A stretch of DNA of 64,000 nucleotides. It comes from Gemmobacter sp. GTDB lineage: Bacteria; Pseudomonadota; Alphaproteobacteria; Rhodobacterales; Rhodobacteraceae. The stretch is taken from contig NZ_JAUCBS010000009.1 of assembly GCF_034676705.1 (NCBI RefSeq), positions 124,001 through 188,000 of the forward strand. The letters run 5' to 3'. Both the position numbers and the translations under genes were made by a program. The notes beneath the pieces are model-generated. The model searched no databases and was not told where the DNA came from. It was given only the letters and a program-made list of their open reading frames with translations. Below, piece after piece: positions 16,427-24,932 of the stretch (positions are counted from its first letter, which is position 1; each line of letters opens with the position of its first letter).

Positions 16427-17903
16427 CGCCGCGCCGCCCGCGCGCCTGCCACAGGGCCTGGGCCATGTCGCGGGCGCGGTTCATGTCGGGCGGCGCCTCG
16501 CCCATGGCGATCAGCGCGGCGGCGGCGGTATCCACCACGGTGGCCAGCGCCCCCGCATCGCGCAGCGTGCCGGCCCACAGCCCCAGCGCATAGTCCAGGC
16601 TGCCCAGATCGGCGGGCGGCGTTTCGGGGCGGGCCGGGGCGGTGGCGGGCACGACCAGCGTCCGGGCACCATCGGCATCGCCCCGCGTGATCCGCATCAG
16701 CCGGTGCGGCGTGGCCTGCGCCACATCGCGGTGGCTGTCCAGCGTCAGGATTCGGGGCTGGCCCAGCAGGCCTGCCGCCTCGCGGTGCAGGGTGATCTGG
16801 GTGGCGGATGGCAGGCCCATGATGGTGACCGGCGCCGCAAGGGGGTTCAGCAGCTGCTTGCCCAGGCTGAGCGGCGAGCGCATCTCGAACAGCCGATAGA
16901 TCCGCATCAGCGCGGCCAGCTGCGGGTGCAGCACCGGCAGCGGCAGGAACACGCAACGGTCGGTGACCAGCCGGCGCGCGGCCCCCGCGACCGAATCGGC
17001 AACGGGGATCCCAAGGGGCGCCAGGATGGGTGCATAGGGCAGCAGGTCGGCCTGTTGTCCATGCAGAACTACCCGCCAGCCTGCATCCGCCACCAGCCGC
17101 GCGGCCAGCAGGAACCACGGCGCCCGCCGGTTGCGGGGCGAGATATAGGCGGGCCAGTCGATATCCGCCGGGCTGCCACCCCCCAGCGGCGCCAGCCCCC
17201 GCCGCGCCGCCGCCACCATGCCGGCCAGTTCCGGCGCCGTGATCCCACGCATCTGCATGGCCACCAGCAGCGCGCCGACCTGCACCTGATGGGCGTCGCC
17301 ATCGAACAGGATGGCAAAGGCATCTTCCGCCTCGGCCCGGTCCAGCGTGCGCATCTGCCCTGGTCCGGCCCCGATGGTGGCCACATGGCGGGCCAGCCGC
17401 ATGGTGGCCGGGGCGTTGGCATCCAGCGGGCCGCGACGCGCCAGGATTTGCAGCGCATCGGGCTGCCCGTCCAGCGCGGGGGCCTGCGTCAGGCCGGGGG
17501 GGGCTGCGGGCAGGGGGCTGCCGGGGGTGGGCGGGTGGTTGCTGCCGGGGCCGGGGGTTGCACGGCCGGAAATCAGCTGCTCTGCCTCGAACACCAGGGC
17601 GCGCAAGCGGGGGCGCAGCGATTCCGCCAGCGCGGTGGGCACCAGCCCGCGCCCTGACCGCACCATCAGATCGTCGCCGAACATCGCCCGCAGCTGCGCC
17701 AGCATCCGGCTGACGGCGGCGGGCGACAGATCCAGCGCCCGGCCCGCCTCGGTCACCGATCCGGTGACCAGCAGCGCATCCAGCACCGTCAGCAACCGCA
17801 GCCGCGACAGCGCCGTTTCCGGGGGCGCGCCATCATCGGGGGCGGCGCGCGCGGCGGAAATCGACCTTTGCGCCTGCTGCAATTTGGAATCGTTCTCAAT
17901 CAT
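16419..17903 (-). CDS. LysR-type HTH fused to TrpD2/YbiB-like phosphoribosyltransferase-fold domain
   Basis: A 494-residue protein from ATG 17903. Residues ~30-100 are a LysR-type winged helix (TALSRLRLLTVLDALLVTGS, then AGRALDLSPAAVSRMLAQLR). A Pro/Gly-rich linker (about 117-150) replaces the LysR effector domain. The remainder resembles the anthranilate-phosphoribosyltransferase-like YbiB/TrpD2 family: EAEDAFAILFDGDAHQVQVG, GALLVAMQMRGITAPELAG, RRAPWFLLAARLVADAGWRV and NPLAAPVTIMGL. YbiB proteins bind nucleic acid rather than make tryptophan. No clear ribosome binding site is seen; a TTG at 17969 is less likely. It diverges from the TonB receptor and probably regulates it. Confidence 0.8.
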   Translation of the reverse strand: MIENDSKLQQAQRSISAARAAPDDGAPPETALSRLRLLTVLDALLVTGSVTEAGRALDLSPAAVSRMLAQLRAMFGDDLMVRSGRGLVPTALAESLRPRLRALVFEAEQLISGRATPGPGSNHPPTPGSPLPAAPPGLTQAPALDGQPDALQILARRGPLDANAPATMRLARHVATIGAGPGQMRTLDRAEAEDAFAILFDGDAHQVQVGALLVAMQMRGITAPELAGMVAAARRGLAPLGGGSPADIDWPAYISPRNRRAPWFLLAARLVADAGWRVVLHGQQADLLPYAPILAPLGIPVADSVAGAARRLVTDRCVFLPLPVLHPQLAALMRIYRLFEMRSPLSLGKQLLNPLAAPVTIMGLPSATQITLHREAAGLLGQPRILTLDSHRDVAQATPHRLMRITRGDADGARTLVVPATAPARPETPPADLGSLDYALGLWAGTLRDAGALATVVDTAAAALIAMGEAPPDMNRARDMAQALWQARGRRGAR

Positions 17904-17923
17904 CGGCGTTGCAGCAGTCCCCG

Positions 17924-17933
17924 GATTGCAATC
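17924..17933. promoter_or_regulatory. Palindrome GATTGCAATC in divergent siderophore promoter
   Basis: A perfect 10-bp palindrome in the 70-bp gap between the fusion regulator gene and the TonB receptor gene, followed by an AT-rich stretch (TCTAGAGCATTATTGTC). It is a candidate operator for the LysR-type HTH or for an iron regulator. I see no clear match to a Fur, RirA or Irr consensus. Confidence 0.4.
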
Positions 17934-17973
17934 TAGAGCATTATTGTCGGAAAATGTACACGAGGGCAACGCA

Positions 17974-20076
17974 ATGGGTCTGCAACCTTCCGCAGGGTCG
18001 ACTTCAACCGTTCACATCCGCGCGAGCTTGCTGGCCAGCACTGTCATGATCACCGCCGCCCTGCCGGCCATGGCTCAGGACGAGGTGGTGCTGGACACCG
18101 TTGTCGTCACCGCAGCCGGGTTCGAACAGGCGCTGAAGGATGCGCCTGCCAGCGTTACCGTGGTAACGGCCGAGGAGCTGGAAAAGGGTGCCTTTCGCAA
18201 CCTGACCGACGCCCTGCGCGAGGTGCAGGGCGTGTCGGTGACCGGCATCGCCAACGAGCGCGACATTTCCATCCGGGGCCTGCCGGGCAGCTACACGCTG
18301 GTGCTGGTCGATGGCCGCCGCCAGGGCACCCGGGAATCGCGCCCGAACGGCAGTTCGGGGATCGAACAGAACCTGATCCCGCCAATCTCTGCCATCGAAC
18401 GGATCGAGATCGTGCGCGGCCCGATGTCGTCGCTGTATGGATCCGATGCGATGGGCGGGGTGATCAACATCATCACCAAAAAGGCCGATCAGGTCTGGTC
18501 GGGCAGCGTCACGGTCGAAGGCACGGCGCAGGGCCATTCCGACTATGGCAATTCCAGCCAGCTGTCGTTCAACGTGATGGGCCCGCTGGTCAAGGACCGG
18601 CTGAGCCTGCAAATCTGGGGCCGGGCGATGGACCGGGCCGAAGACCGCATCCTGGACGGATCGCAGGCGCGGCGCGACTACAACCTGGCCGCCCGGCTGA
18701 CCTATACCCCCGATGCCGCCAATGACCTGTGGCTGGAACTGGGCCGCGTCACCACCACCGGATCCTCGACCGGGGGCCGGGTGCTGGCCGCCGGCAGCGC
18801 CGGGTCGGAAAGCGACAACAGCCGCAGCTACTGGGCCGTCGGCCACAAGGGCCGGCTGGGCGCGGCCACCACCGAACTGTCGTTCCAGCGCGAAACCGGG
18901 CAGCGGGAAAATACCGCCATCGACGCAGCGACCGGCGTGGCCACCCCCAATGCCCGTGTGCCCCGCATCGTGAACGAGGTGCTGGACGGCAAGGTCACCC
19001 TGCCTGCCGAATGGATGGGGCGCCATACCATTGTCGGCGGCTTCCAGTGGTCGCGCGCCACCCTGCGCGATACCGATTACCGCACGACGCCAACCACGAT
19101 GCAGGCCGATCAATGGGCCCTGTTCGCCGAGGATGAATGGCGCCTGTCCGATACCTTTGCCATCACCGGCGGGGTGCGGCTGAACAACCACGAAAGCTAT
19201 GGCAACCATGTGACGCCCCGGCTGTATGCCGTGTGGCACATGTCCGACAAGCTGACGCTGAAGGGCGGCGTATCCACCGGGTTCAAGGCGCCCGACCTGC
19301 GGCAGGTGGCGACCGATTACTACACCGCCACCCAGCAGGGCGCGGGCTGGATTGCCGGCAACCCGAACCTGAAGCCCGAACGCAGCACCAGCTATGAACT
19401 GTCGCTGCTGTGGGACAACGGCGCCGACCTGTCCTTTGGCGCGACCGCGTTCTACACCGACTTCAAGGACAAGCTGAGCAACGAGAATTCCGGCCGGCTG
19501 ATCGACGCGACCACCGTCAGCATCATCGACCCGCTGGGCGGCGCGGCCTGCAATGCGGCCGCCATCGCGGCCTATCCGGGCTATCGCTGCCTGTGGCAGA
19601 GCTTCAACATCGACAATGCGGTGGTGAAGGGCGTGGAACTGACTGCCGCCTGGGAGGCGACGGCGAACCTGCGGTTCCGCGGCAGCTATACCTATACCGA
19701 CTCGGAACAAAAGACCGGCGCCTATGCCGGCTTCCCGCTGGCCCGCACGCCAAAGCACCGCGCATCCATCCGGGGCGACTGGGCGACGCCGGTCGCCGGG
19801 CTGGATAGCTGGGCCGCCGTCACCTACCACGGCAGCGAGATCAACGGCGGCCTGCGCATCGGGTCCAACGGCACGCCGGTGACGATCAATGGCGCGGCCG
19901 GGCGGAAATACGCGGGCTACACCACGCTGGACATCGGCGGCAGCTATGCGGTGAACGACCGGGTGCGCGTGAATGCGGCGATCTACAACATTCTCGACAA
20001 ACAGCCGACCAGCGCCGAATCCAACACCGTGGGCGAAGGCCGCCGGCTGTGGCTGGGCGTGACCACCACCTTCTGA
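17974..20076 (+). CDS. TonB-dependent siderophore receptor
   Basis: A 700-residue outer-membrane receptor. The signal peptide is cleaved after LPAMA. The TonB-box region VVLDTVVVTA precedes a plug domain with APASVTVVTAEEL and EIVRGPMSSLYGSDAMGGVI. The barrel follows, including SKLTLKGG-like and GNPNLKPERSTSYELSL segments, and ends in the outer-membrane C-terminal Phe. FepA/CirA-like features suggest a ferric catecholate or related siderophore. GAGGG at 17962-17966, 7 bases before ATG 17974, sets the start; the frame extends far upstream but without protein features. It is the first gene of the siderophore uptake operon. Confidence 0.94.
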   Translation: MGLQPSAGSTSTVHIRASLLASTVMITAALPAMAQDEVVLDTVVVTAAGFEQALKDAPASVTVVTAEELEKGAFRNLTDALREVQGVSVTGIANERDISIRGLPGSYTLVLVDGRRQGTRESRPNGSSGIEQNLIPPISAIERIEIVRGPMSSLYGSDAMGGVINIITKKADQVWSGSVTVEGTAQGHSDYGNSSQLSFNVMGPLVKDRLSLQIWGRAMDRAEDRILDGSQARRDYNLAARLTYTPDAANDLWLELGRVTTTGSSTGGRVLAAGSAGSESDNSRSYWAVGHKGRLGAATTELSFQRETGQRENTAIDAATGVATPNARVPRIVNEVLDGKVTLPAEWMGRHTIVGGFQWSRATLRDTDYRTTPTTMQADQWALFAEDEWRLSDTFAITGGVRLNNHESYGNHVTPRLYAVWHMSDKLTLKGGVSTGFKAPDLRQVATDYYTATQQGAGWIAGNPNLKPERSTSYELSLLWDNGADLSFGATAFYTDFKDKLSNENSGRLIDATTVSIIDPLGGAACNAAAIAAYPGYRCLWQSFNIDNAVVKGVELTAAWEATANLRFRGSYTYTDSEQKTGAYAGFPLARTPKHRASIRGDWATPVAGLDSWAAVTYHGSEINGGLRIGSNGTPVTINGAAGRKYAGYTTLDIGGSYAVNDRVRVNAAIYNILDKQPTSAESNTVGEGRRLWLGVTTTF

Positions 20077-20082
20077 CCTGTT

Positions 20083-20111
20083 GCGGGGGCGTGGCTTTGC
20101 CGTGCCCCCGC
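20083..20111 (+). other. Intercistronic hairpin after TonB receptor gene
   Basis: GCGGGGGC (20083-20090) pairs with GCCCCCGC (20104-20111), and an inner GGC/GCC can extend the stem. It starts 7 bases after the receptor stop and lacks a downstream T-run. It is probably a partial terminator or mRNA-stabilising hairpin that makes the receptor more abundant than the ABC genes. Confidence 0.5.
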
Positions 20112-20135
20112 GTCCTGACCATCAAGGATTGCCCC

Positions 20136-21038
20136 ATGTTCCGCACCCCGCTTGCCGCCCTGTCGCTGCTGCTGGCCGCCGCCCTGCCGGGCCAGGCCGA
20201 AACCTATGCCCATGCGCAGGGCGAGATCGCCATTGATGCCGTGCCCCAGCGGGTTCTGGTGTTCGACATGGCCACGCTGGATACGCTGACCGCGCTTGGC
20301 GTGGTGCCGGCGGGCGTGCCGTCGGGGCGGTTGCCGCATTTCCTTGCCGGCCGGGTGGCCGATGACGTGCCGCGCGTCGGCACCCAGTTCGAACCCGATA
20401 TCGAGGCCAGCTTTGCCGCCAATCCCGACCTGATCATCGTGGCGGGGCGGTCGTCGGCGAAATATCCCGATGTGGCCAAGATCGGCCCGGTCATGGACCT
20501 GACCATCGGGCGCGATGGGTATCTGGACGCGGCGCGCGGCAATGTGGCCCTGCTGGGCCGCATCTTTGACCGCACGGCACAGGCGGATCAGCTGCTGGCC
20601 GCCCATGATGCCGAAGTGACGGCGCTGCGCGAGATCGCCCCCAAGGCGGGCCGCGTGCTGGTGATCCTGACCTCGGGCGGGCGGATGAGCGCGCATGGCC
20701 CCGGATCGCGCTTTGGCATCCTGCACGACGATTACGGCCTGACGCCTGCCGTCACCGGCATGGATACCGGCAACCACGGGCAGGCGATCTCGCCCGAGTT
20801 CATCAAGGAAACCAACCCCGACTGGCTGCTGGTGGTGGACCGCGATGCCGCCATCGGGCGCGAAGGCGAAGGGGCGGCCAAGCTGCTGGATACCCCGCTG
20901 GTGCATGATACGACGGCATGGAAACAGGGCCAGATCGTCTATCTGGATGCGGCGGCCTGGTATGTGGCCCCGGCCGGCATCACGGCCCTGACCACCGGCG
21001 CCCGCCAGATCCGCGACGCGATTGCGGCCAGGAACTGA
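20136..21038 (+). CDS. Siderophore ABC importer, periplasmic binding protein (CeuE/FatB/VctP-like)
   Basis: A 300-residue periplasmic binding protein of the FatB/CeuE group within the BtuF/FepB fold. Its signal peptide ends at GQAETYAHA. Family segments are VPQRVLVFDMATLDTLTALGV, EPDIEASFAANPDLIIVAG and DWLLVVDRDAAIG. It hands ferric siderophore from the receptor to the two permeases encoded next. AAGGA at 20124-20128 precedes ATG 20136. It follows the receptor gene after a hairpin and precedes the first permease. Confidence 0.93.
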   Translation: MFRTPLAALSLLLAAALPGQAETYAHAQGEIAIDAVPQRVLVFDMATLDTLTALGVVPAGVPSGRLPHFLAGRVADDVPRVGTQFEPDIEASFAANPDLIIVAGRSSAKYPDVAKIGPVMDLTIGRDGYLDAARGNVALLGRIFDRTAQADQLLAAHDAEVTALREIAPKAGRVLVILTSGGRMSAHGPGSRFGILHDDYGLTPAVTGMDTGNHGQAISPEFIKETNPDWLLVVDRDAAIGREGEGAAKLLDTPLVHDTTAWKQGQIVYLDAAAWYVAPAGITALTTGARQIRDAIAARN

Positions 21039-21050
21039 CGGCCCCCCAAG

Positions 21051-21070
21051 CCAGCCCCGGCCAGCCCCGG
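21051..21070 (+). repeat. Tandem 10-bp duplication
   Basis: CCAGCCCCGG occurs twice in perfect tandem in the 58-bp gap between the binding protein and first permease genes. It is probably a replication slippage product; a regulatory role is unsupported. Confidence 0.7.
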
Positions 21071-21096
21071 GGCACGCCATCCAGACGGAGCCGCCT

Positions 21097-22074
21097 GTGC
21101 CCCACCCCTATCGCCGCGTCCTTGTTCCGGGGCTGGCCCTGACTGCGGGGCTGGCCTTTGCCAGCCTGTTCGTGGGGGTCAGCGATGTGACCCCCGCCGC
21201 CCTGCTGGACCCGGCCCGCGCGGCCGATGCCTGGGCCGTGCTGGCCATCAGCCGCTTGCCGCGCACGCTGGCGCTGATGCTGGCGGGGGCAGGGCTGGCG
21301 GTGGCGGGGCTGCTGTTGCAGATGCTGGTGCGCAACAGGTTTGTCGAGCCATCCACCGTGGGCACCACCGAATCCGCCACGCTGGGCGTGCTGCTGGTGA
21401 TGCTGCTGGCGCCCGGCCTGCCGGTGCCTGCGCGCATGATGGTGGCGGCGCTGTTCGCCATGGCCGGCACCGCGCTGTTCCTGGCGGTGTTGCGGGCGGT
21501 GCCGCTGCGATCGGTGCTGATGGTGCCGCTGATCGGCATCCTGCTGTCGGGGGTGATCGGCGCCGTGACCACCTTCATCGCCTGGCGGACAGAAATGTTG
21601 CAGCCGCTGGGCGCCTGGGTGCAGGGCGATTTTTCGGTGGTGCTGCGTGGGCGGTATGAACTGCTGTGGATCGTCGGCGCGCTGGTGGCGGTGGCGGCAC
21701 TGGCGGCGGATCGGTTCACCGTGGCGGGCATGGGGCGCGATTTTGCCACCAACCTTGGCCTGAACCACGCCCGGGTGATGGCGCTGGGGCTTGCGCTGGT
21801 ATCGGTGGTCAGCGCGGCGGTGCTGGTGACGGTGGGGACGATCCCGTTCCTTGGGCTGATCGTGCCGAACATCGCCGCGCTGTGGGTGGGCGATTCGCTG
21901 CGCCGGGCGCTGCCGCTGTCGGTGCTGGGCGGGATGGGGCTGGTGCTGGCCTGCGACATCTTCGGTCGCTGGGTGATCCATCCCTATGAACTGCCCATCG
22001 GGACCACCATGGGCGTCATCGGCAGCCTGGTGTTCCTGGCCCTGCTGCTGCAAAGGCGCGCCCGTGTTGGCTGA
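21097..22074 (+). CDS. Siderophore ABC importer permease 1 (FatD/CeuB/VctD-like)
   Basis: A 325-residue FecCD-family permease. ISRLPRTLALMLAGAGLAVAG near the N-terminus, EPSTVGTTESATLG and the C-terminal IPFLGLIVPNIAALW are the family hallmarks; nine or ten membrane helices are expected. The start is GTG 21097, supported by ACGGAG 6 bases upstream; the upstream in-frame residues are not membrane-protein-like. It overlaps the second permease gene by 11 bp, so the two are translated together and probably form a heterodimer. Confidence 0.92.
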   Translation: MPHPYRRVLVPGLALTAGLAFASLFVGVSDVTPAALLDPARAADAWAVLAISRLPRTLALMLAGAGLAVAGLLLQMLVRNRFVEPSTVGTTESATLGVLLVMLLAPGLPVPARMMVAALFAMAGTALFLAVLRAVPLRSVLMVPLIGILLSGVIGAVTTFIAWRTEMLQPLGAWVQGDFSVVLRGRYELLWIVGALVAVAALAADRFTVAGMGRDFATNLGLNHARVMALGLALVSVVSAAVLVTVGTIPFLGLIVPNIAALWVGDSLRRALPLSVLGGMGLVLACDIFGRWVIHPYELPIGTTMGVIGSLVFLALLLQRRARVG

Positions 22075-23032
22075 GGCGCGGCAGCGGCGCATCCGCTGGA
22101 CCCTTGCCCTGCTGGTCGCCGGCACCCTGCTGGCGGCAACGCTGTTCCTGACGCTGGGGGCGCGGGGGAACTGGGCGTTCATCCTGCCGTTCCGGGGCGG
22201 CAAGCTGGCGGGCCTGGCGCTGGTGGCCGTGGCGGTGGCGCTGGCTACCGTGGTGTTCCAGACCATCACCCGCAACCGCATTCTGACGCCTTCCATAATG
22301 GGGTTCGATGCGTTGTTCGTGCTGGTGCAGACCACGCTGATCTTTGCCATCGGTCCTGCCCGCACCGCCGCCATCCCGCATCAGCTGCTGTTCGTGGCCG
22401 AGGTGGCGGTGCTGACCGGCTTTGCCGCGCTGCTGTTCGGATGGCTGTTCCGGGGCAGCGTCCGGGGGCTGCACCTGCTGCTGCTGGTGGGGATCGTGTT
22501 CGGCACGCTGTTCCGCGCGGTGGCCGGGCTGCTACAGCGGCTGATTACGCCCGACGATTTCGCGGTGCTGCAATCGCGGATCTTTGCCAGTTTCAATACC
22601 GTGGACCAGACGCTGCTGGGGCTGGCGGGCGTGGTCGTGGTGGGGCTGGCGCTGGTGCTGTGGCGGATGCGGCGGGTGCTGGATGTGCTGGCGCTGGGGC
22701 GCGATGCGGCCATCGCGCTTGGCCTGCCGCATGACCGGCTGGTGCTTGGCCTGTTGTGCATCGTGACCGTGCTGGTGGCGGTGGCCACGGCGCTGGTCGG
22801 GCCGGCGGGGTTCTTTGGCCTGTTGGTGGCGAACCTGGCCTGGCTGCTGTTGCCGACCGCGCGCCATGCCGTGCTGATGCCCGCCGCCGCGCTGATCGCC
22901 ATGATCTGCCTGATCGGCGGGCAGACCCTGCTGGAACGCGGGCTGGGCTATGATGCCGTCCTGTCGGTGGTGATCGAGTTCGTCGGCGGGCTGCTGTTTC
23001 TTGTCCTTGTCATCCGGAGGGCTGCGCGATGA
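22064..23032 (+). CDS. Siderophore ABC importer permease 2 (FatC/CeuC/VctG-like)
   Basis: A 322-residue FecCD-family permease, partner of permease 1. The hallmarks are FQTITRNRILTPSIMGFDAL, LGLPHDRLVLG and the late VGPAGFFGLLVANLAW. It starts at GTG 22064 (or TTG 22067) inside the 3' end of the preceding gene. Its stop overlaps the ATPase start (ATGA). Confidence 0.92.
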   Translation: MLAEARQRRIRWTLALLVAGTLLAATLFLTLGARGNWAFILPFRGGKLAGLALVAVAVALATVVFQTITRNRILTPSIMGFDALFVLVQTTLIFAIGPARTAAIPHQLLFVAEVAVLTGFAALLFGWLFRGSVRGLHLLLLVGIVFGTLFRAVAGLLQRLITPDDFAVLQSRIFASFNTVDQTLLGLAGVVVVGLALVLWRMRRVLDVLALGRDAAIALGLPHDRLVLGLLCIVTVLVAVATALVGPAGFFGLLVANLAWLLLPTARHAVLMPAAALIAMICLIGGQTLLERGLGYDAVLSVVIEFVGGLLFLVLVIRRAAR

Positions 23033-23781
23033 TCAGCTTGCGCGATCTGGCGAAATCCTATGACGGCGTTGCGGTGCTGGCCGATGTGACACTGGATCTG
23101 CCGGCAGGCGGGGTCACCGCCATCATCGGGCCGAACGGGGCGGGCAAATCGACGCTGCTGTCGATCATCGGCCGCCTGCTGAAGCCCGATGCCGGCACCG
23201 CCCGGCTGGAGGGGCTGGATCTGTTCCATACCCCCGGCGATCAGATCGCCCGTCGTCTGGCCGTGCTGCGGCAGGACAGCCACCTGACCGCCCGGCTGAC
23301 CGTGGCGGAACTGGTGGCCTTTGGCCGCTACCCGCATTCGCGCGGCCGCCTGACGGTGGAGGACCGCGCCCATATCGACCGCGCCATCGACTATCTGGGC
23401 CTGGCGCCCATGGCCGACCGTTTTCTGGACGAACTGTCCGGCGGCCAGCGCCAGCGTGCCGCCATAGCCATGGTGCTGGCGCAGGACACCCCCTATCTGC
23501 TGCTGGACGAGCCGCTGAACAACCTGGATATCCGCCATGCCGTGGGCATCATGCGGCTGATCCACAAGGCGGCGCGGGATTTCGGCAAGACCATCGTGGT
23601 GGTGCTGCACGATATCAACATGGCCGCGCAGTGGTGCGACCGCATTCTGGTGATGAAGGACGGCCGCATCGCCCATATCGGCCCGCCCGAGGCGATCATG
23701 CAGCCCGGTCTGCTGAGCGCGGTCTATGAAACCCCCATCACCATCCACCGTCTGAACGACCGCATCGTTGCGCTTTACTGA
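23029..23781 (+). CDS. Siderophore ABC importer ATPase (FatE/CeuD/VctC-like)
   Basis: A 250-residue ABC ATPase: Walker A GPNGAGKSTLL, Q-loop LRQDSH, signature LSGGQRQRAAIAM, Walker B LLLDEPLNNLD and switch His in VVLHDINMAAQ. The NNLD D-loop is typical of the iron-siderophore group. It energises the two upstream permeases. It overlaps permease 2 by 4 bp and is followed 8 bp later by the siderophore-interacting protein. Confidence 0.95.
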   Translation: MISLRDLAKSYDGVAVLADVTLDLPAGGVTAIIGPNGAGKSTLLSIIGRLLKPDAGTARLEGLDLFHTPGDQIARRLAVLRQDSHLTARLTVAELVAFGRYPHSRGRLTVEDRAHIDRAIDYLGLAPMADRFLDELSGGQRQRAAIAMVLAQDTPYLLLDEPLNNLDIRHAVGIMRLIHKAARDFGKTIVVVLHDINMAAQWCDRILVMKDGRIAHIGPPEAIMQPGLLSAVYETPITIHRLNDRIVALY

Positions 23782-23789
23782 GGTTGCCC

Positions 23790-24530
23790 ATGGACCAGAT
23801 CGTCACCCGCCACCGTTTCGATACCCGCCGCCGCACCCTGACCGTGGGGGACAAGCGCTGGCTGACGCCCCACATGATCCGCATCGTGCTGACGGGGGCG
23901 GATCTGGCCGGGTTCACCAGCCTGGCGCCGGACGACCATATCAAGCTGTTCTTCGATACCGGCGCCGACAAGCCCGAGATGCGCGACTACACCCCGCGCG
24001 CGTTTGATGACACGTCCCTGACCATCGACTTCGCGGTGCATCAGGCGGGGCCGGCGACCGACTGGGCCATAGGGGCGAAACCCGGCGACCAGCTGGCCAT
24101 CGGTGGCCCGCGCGGATCGGCGGTGGTGACCGGCGCCTTCGACTGGTGGCTGCTGATCGGCGATGAAACCGCGCTGCCCGCCATCGGCCGCTGGGCCGAG
24201 GAGATGCCGGCAGGCGCCCGGCTGACCACGCTGGCTGCAATTCCGTCGGTGGATGACCGGCAGGTGTTCGCCAGCCGCGCCACGCTGGACAGCCGCTGGG
24301 TGATCCGCCCTGGCGTGGATGCCGACCGGCCCGGCGCATTGCTGGCGGCGGCGCAGGGGCTGGTGCTGCCGCCCGGGCGCGGGTTCATCTGGATTGCGGC
24401 CGAGGCGGGCGTGGCGCGCGCCTTGCGCGACCATTTCGCCAGGGACCGCGGCCACCCGCTGCACTGGATGAAGGCCGCAGGCTACTGGACCCGCGGCCTT
24501 GCCGATGCCAGTGACAAGACGCTGGATTAG
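23790..24530 (+). CDS. Siderophore-interacting protein (ferric-siderophore reductase, ViuB-like)
   Basis: A 246-residue cytoplasmic flavoprotein. The FAD site is MRDYTPRAF, followed by IDFAVHQAGPATDWA, GDQLAIGGPRGSAVV and the nucleotide-binding GDETALPAIGRWAEEM. The C-terminus holds WIAAEAGVARALRDHF and GYWTRG. It should strip iron from the imported siderophore. ATG 23790 follows GAGG by 6 bases; an in-frame TTG at 23784 is less likely. It is the last gene of the siderophore operon and overlaps the convergent cupin gene by 3 bp. Confidence 0.94.
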   Translation: MDQIVTRHRFDTRRRTLTVGDKRWLTPHMIRIVLTGADLAGFTSLAPDDHIKLFFDTGADKPEMRDYTPRAFDDTSLTIDFAVHQAGPATDWAIGAKPGDQLAIGGPRGSAVVTGAFDWWLLIGDETALPAIGRWAEEMPAGARLTTLAAIPSVDDRQVFASRATLDSRWVIRPGVDADRPGALLAAAQGLVLPPGRGFIWIAAEAGVARALRDHFARDRGHPLHWMKAAGYWTRGLADASDKTLD

Positions 24531-24904
24531 GTGCCCAGCAGCGCCGGAACCCCGGCGGACCGGATGGTCACATAGCTTTTGCGCACCGCGCGGATGGTGT
24601 GCCAGCTGCCGGTAAAGCCCGGCGGCACGATGCAGCTGTCGCCGGGGCCAAAGCGGGTGGCGTTGCCCTGATCGTCGGTCAGTTCAACCTCGCCTTCGAG
24701 GATGTGAAAGAACTCCCAGGTCTGGGCATCGCGCGCCATCACCTGCTTGCCTTCGGTCGAGGCCCAGATGCCCGAGGAAATATCCCCGGTCTGCATGGCC
24801 CAGGCGGTGAACACCGGGTCGCCCGCCAGCACGCGCGCGGCAGGCAGGCGGGACTGGATGCCGTCGCCGGCCTCGGCGGCTTTCAGGGTCTGAAGTTTGA
24901 TCAT
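24527..24904 (-). CDS. Cupin-domain protein (DUF861/EutQ-like)
   Basis: A 125-residue single cupin with EFFHILEGEVELTDDQGNA and FGPGDSCIVPPGFTGSWH, the two conserved cupin motifs; it resembles the cupin_3 (DUF861) group. It is the third gene after the GntR regulator and the FAD oxidoreductase, 28 bp downstream of the latter. Proteins of this type often accompany amine and amino-acid catabolic oxidases, but the activity is unknown. TTTGATCA spans its start codon on this strand, which is coding (MIK) and not counted as a regulatory site. Confidence 0.85.
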   Translation of the reverse strand: MIKLQTLKAAEAGDGIQSRLPAARVLAGDPVFTAWAMQTGDISSGIWASTEGKQVMARDAQTWEFFHILEGEVELTDDQGNATRFGPGDSCIVPPGFTGSWHTIRAVRKSYVTIRSAGVPALLGT

Positions 24905-24932
24905 CTTGGTCTTTCCGTGGAAGGCGAAGGGG

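Noticed and set aside
24896..24903. TTTGATCA resembling the cluster motif of 49-62 kb
   Set aside because: It is formed by the cupin start codons (Met-Ile-Lys) and lies in another cluster, so it is coding coincidence rather than an operator.
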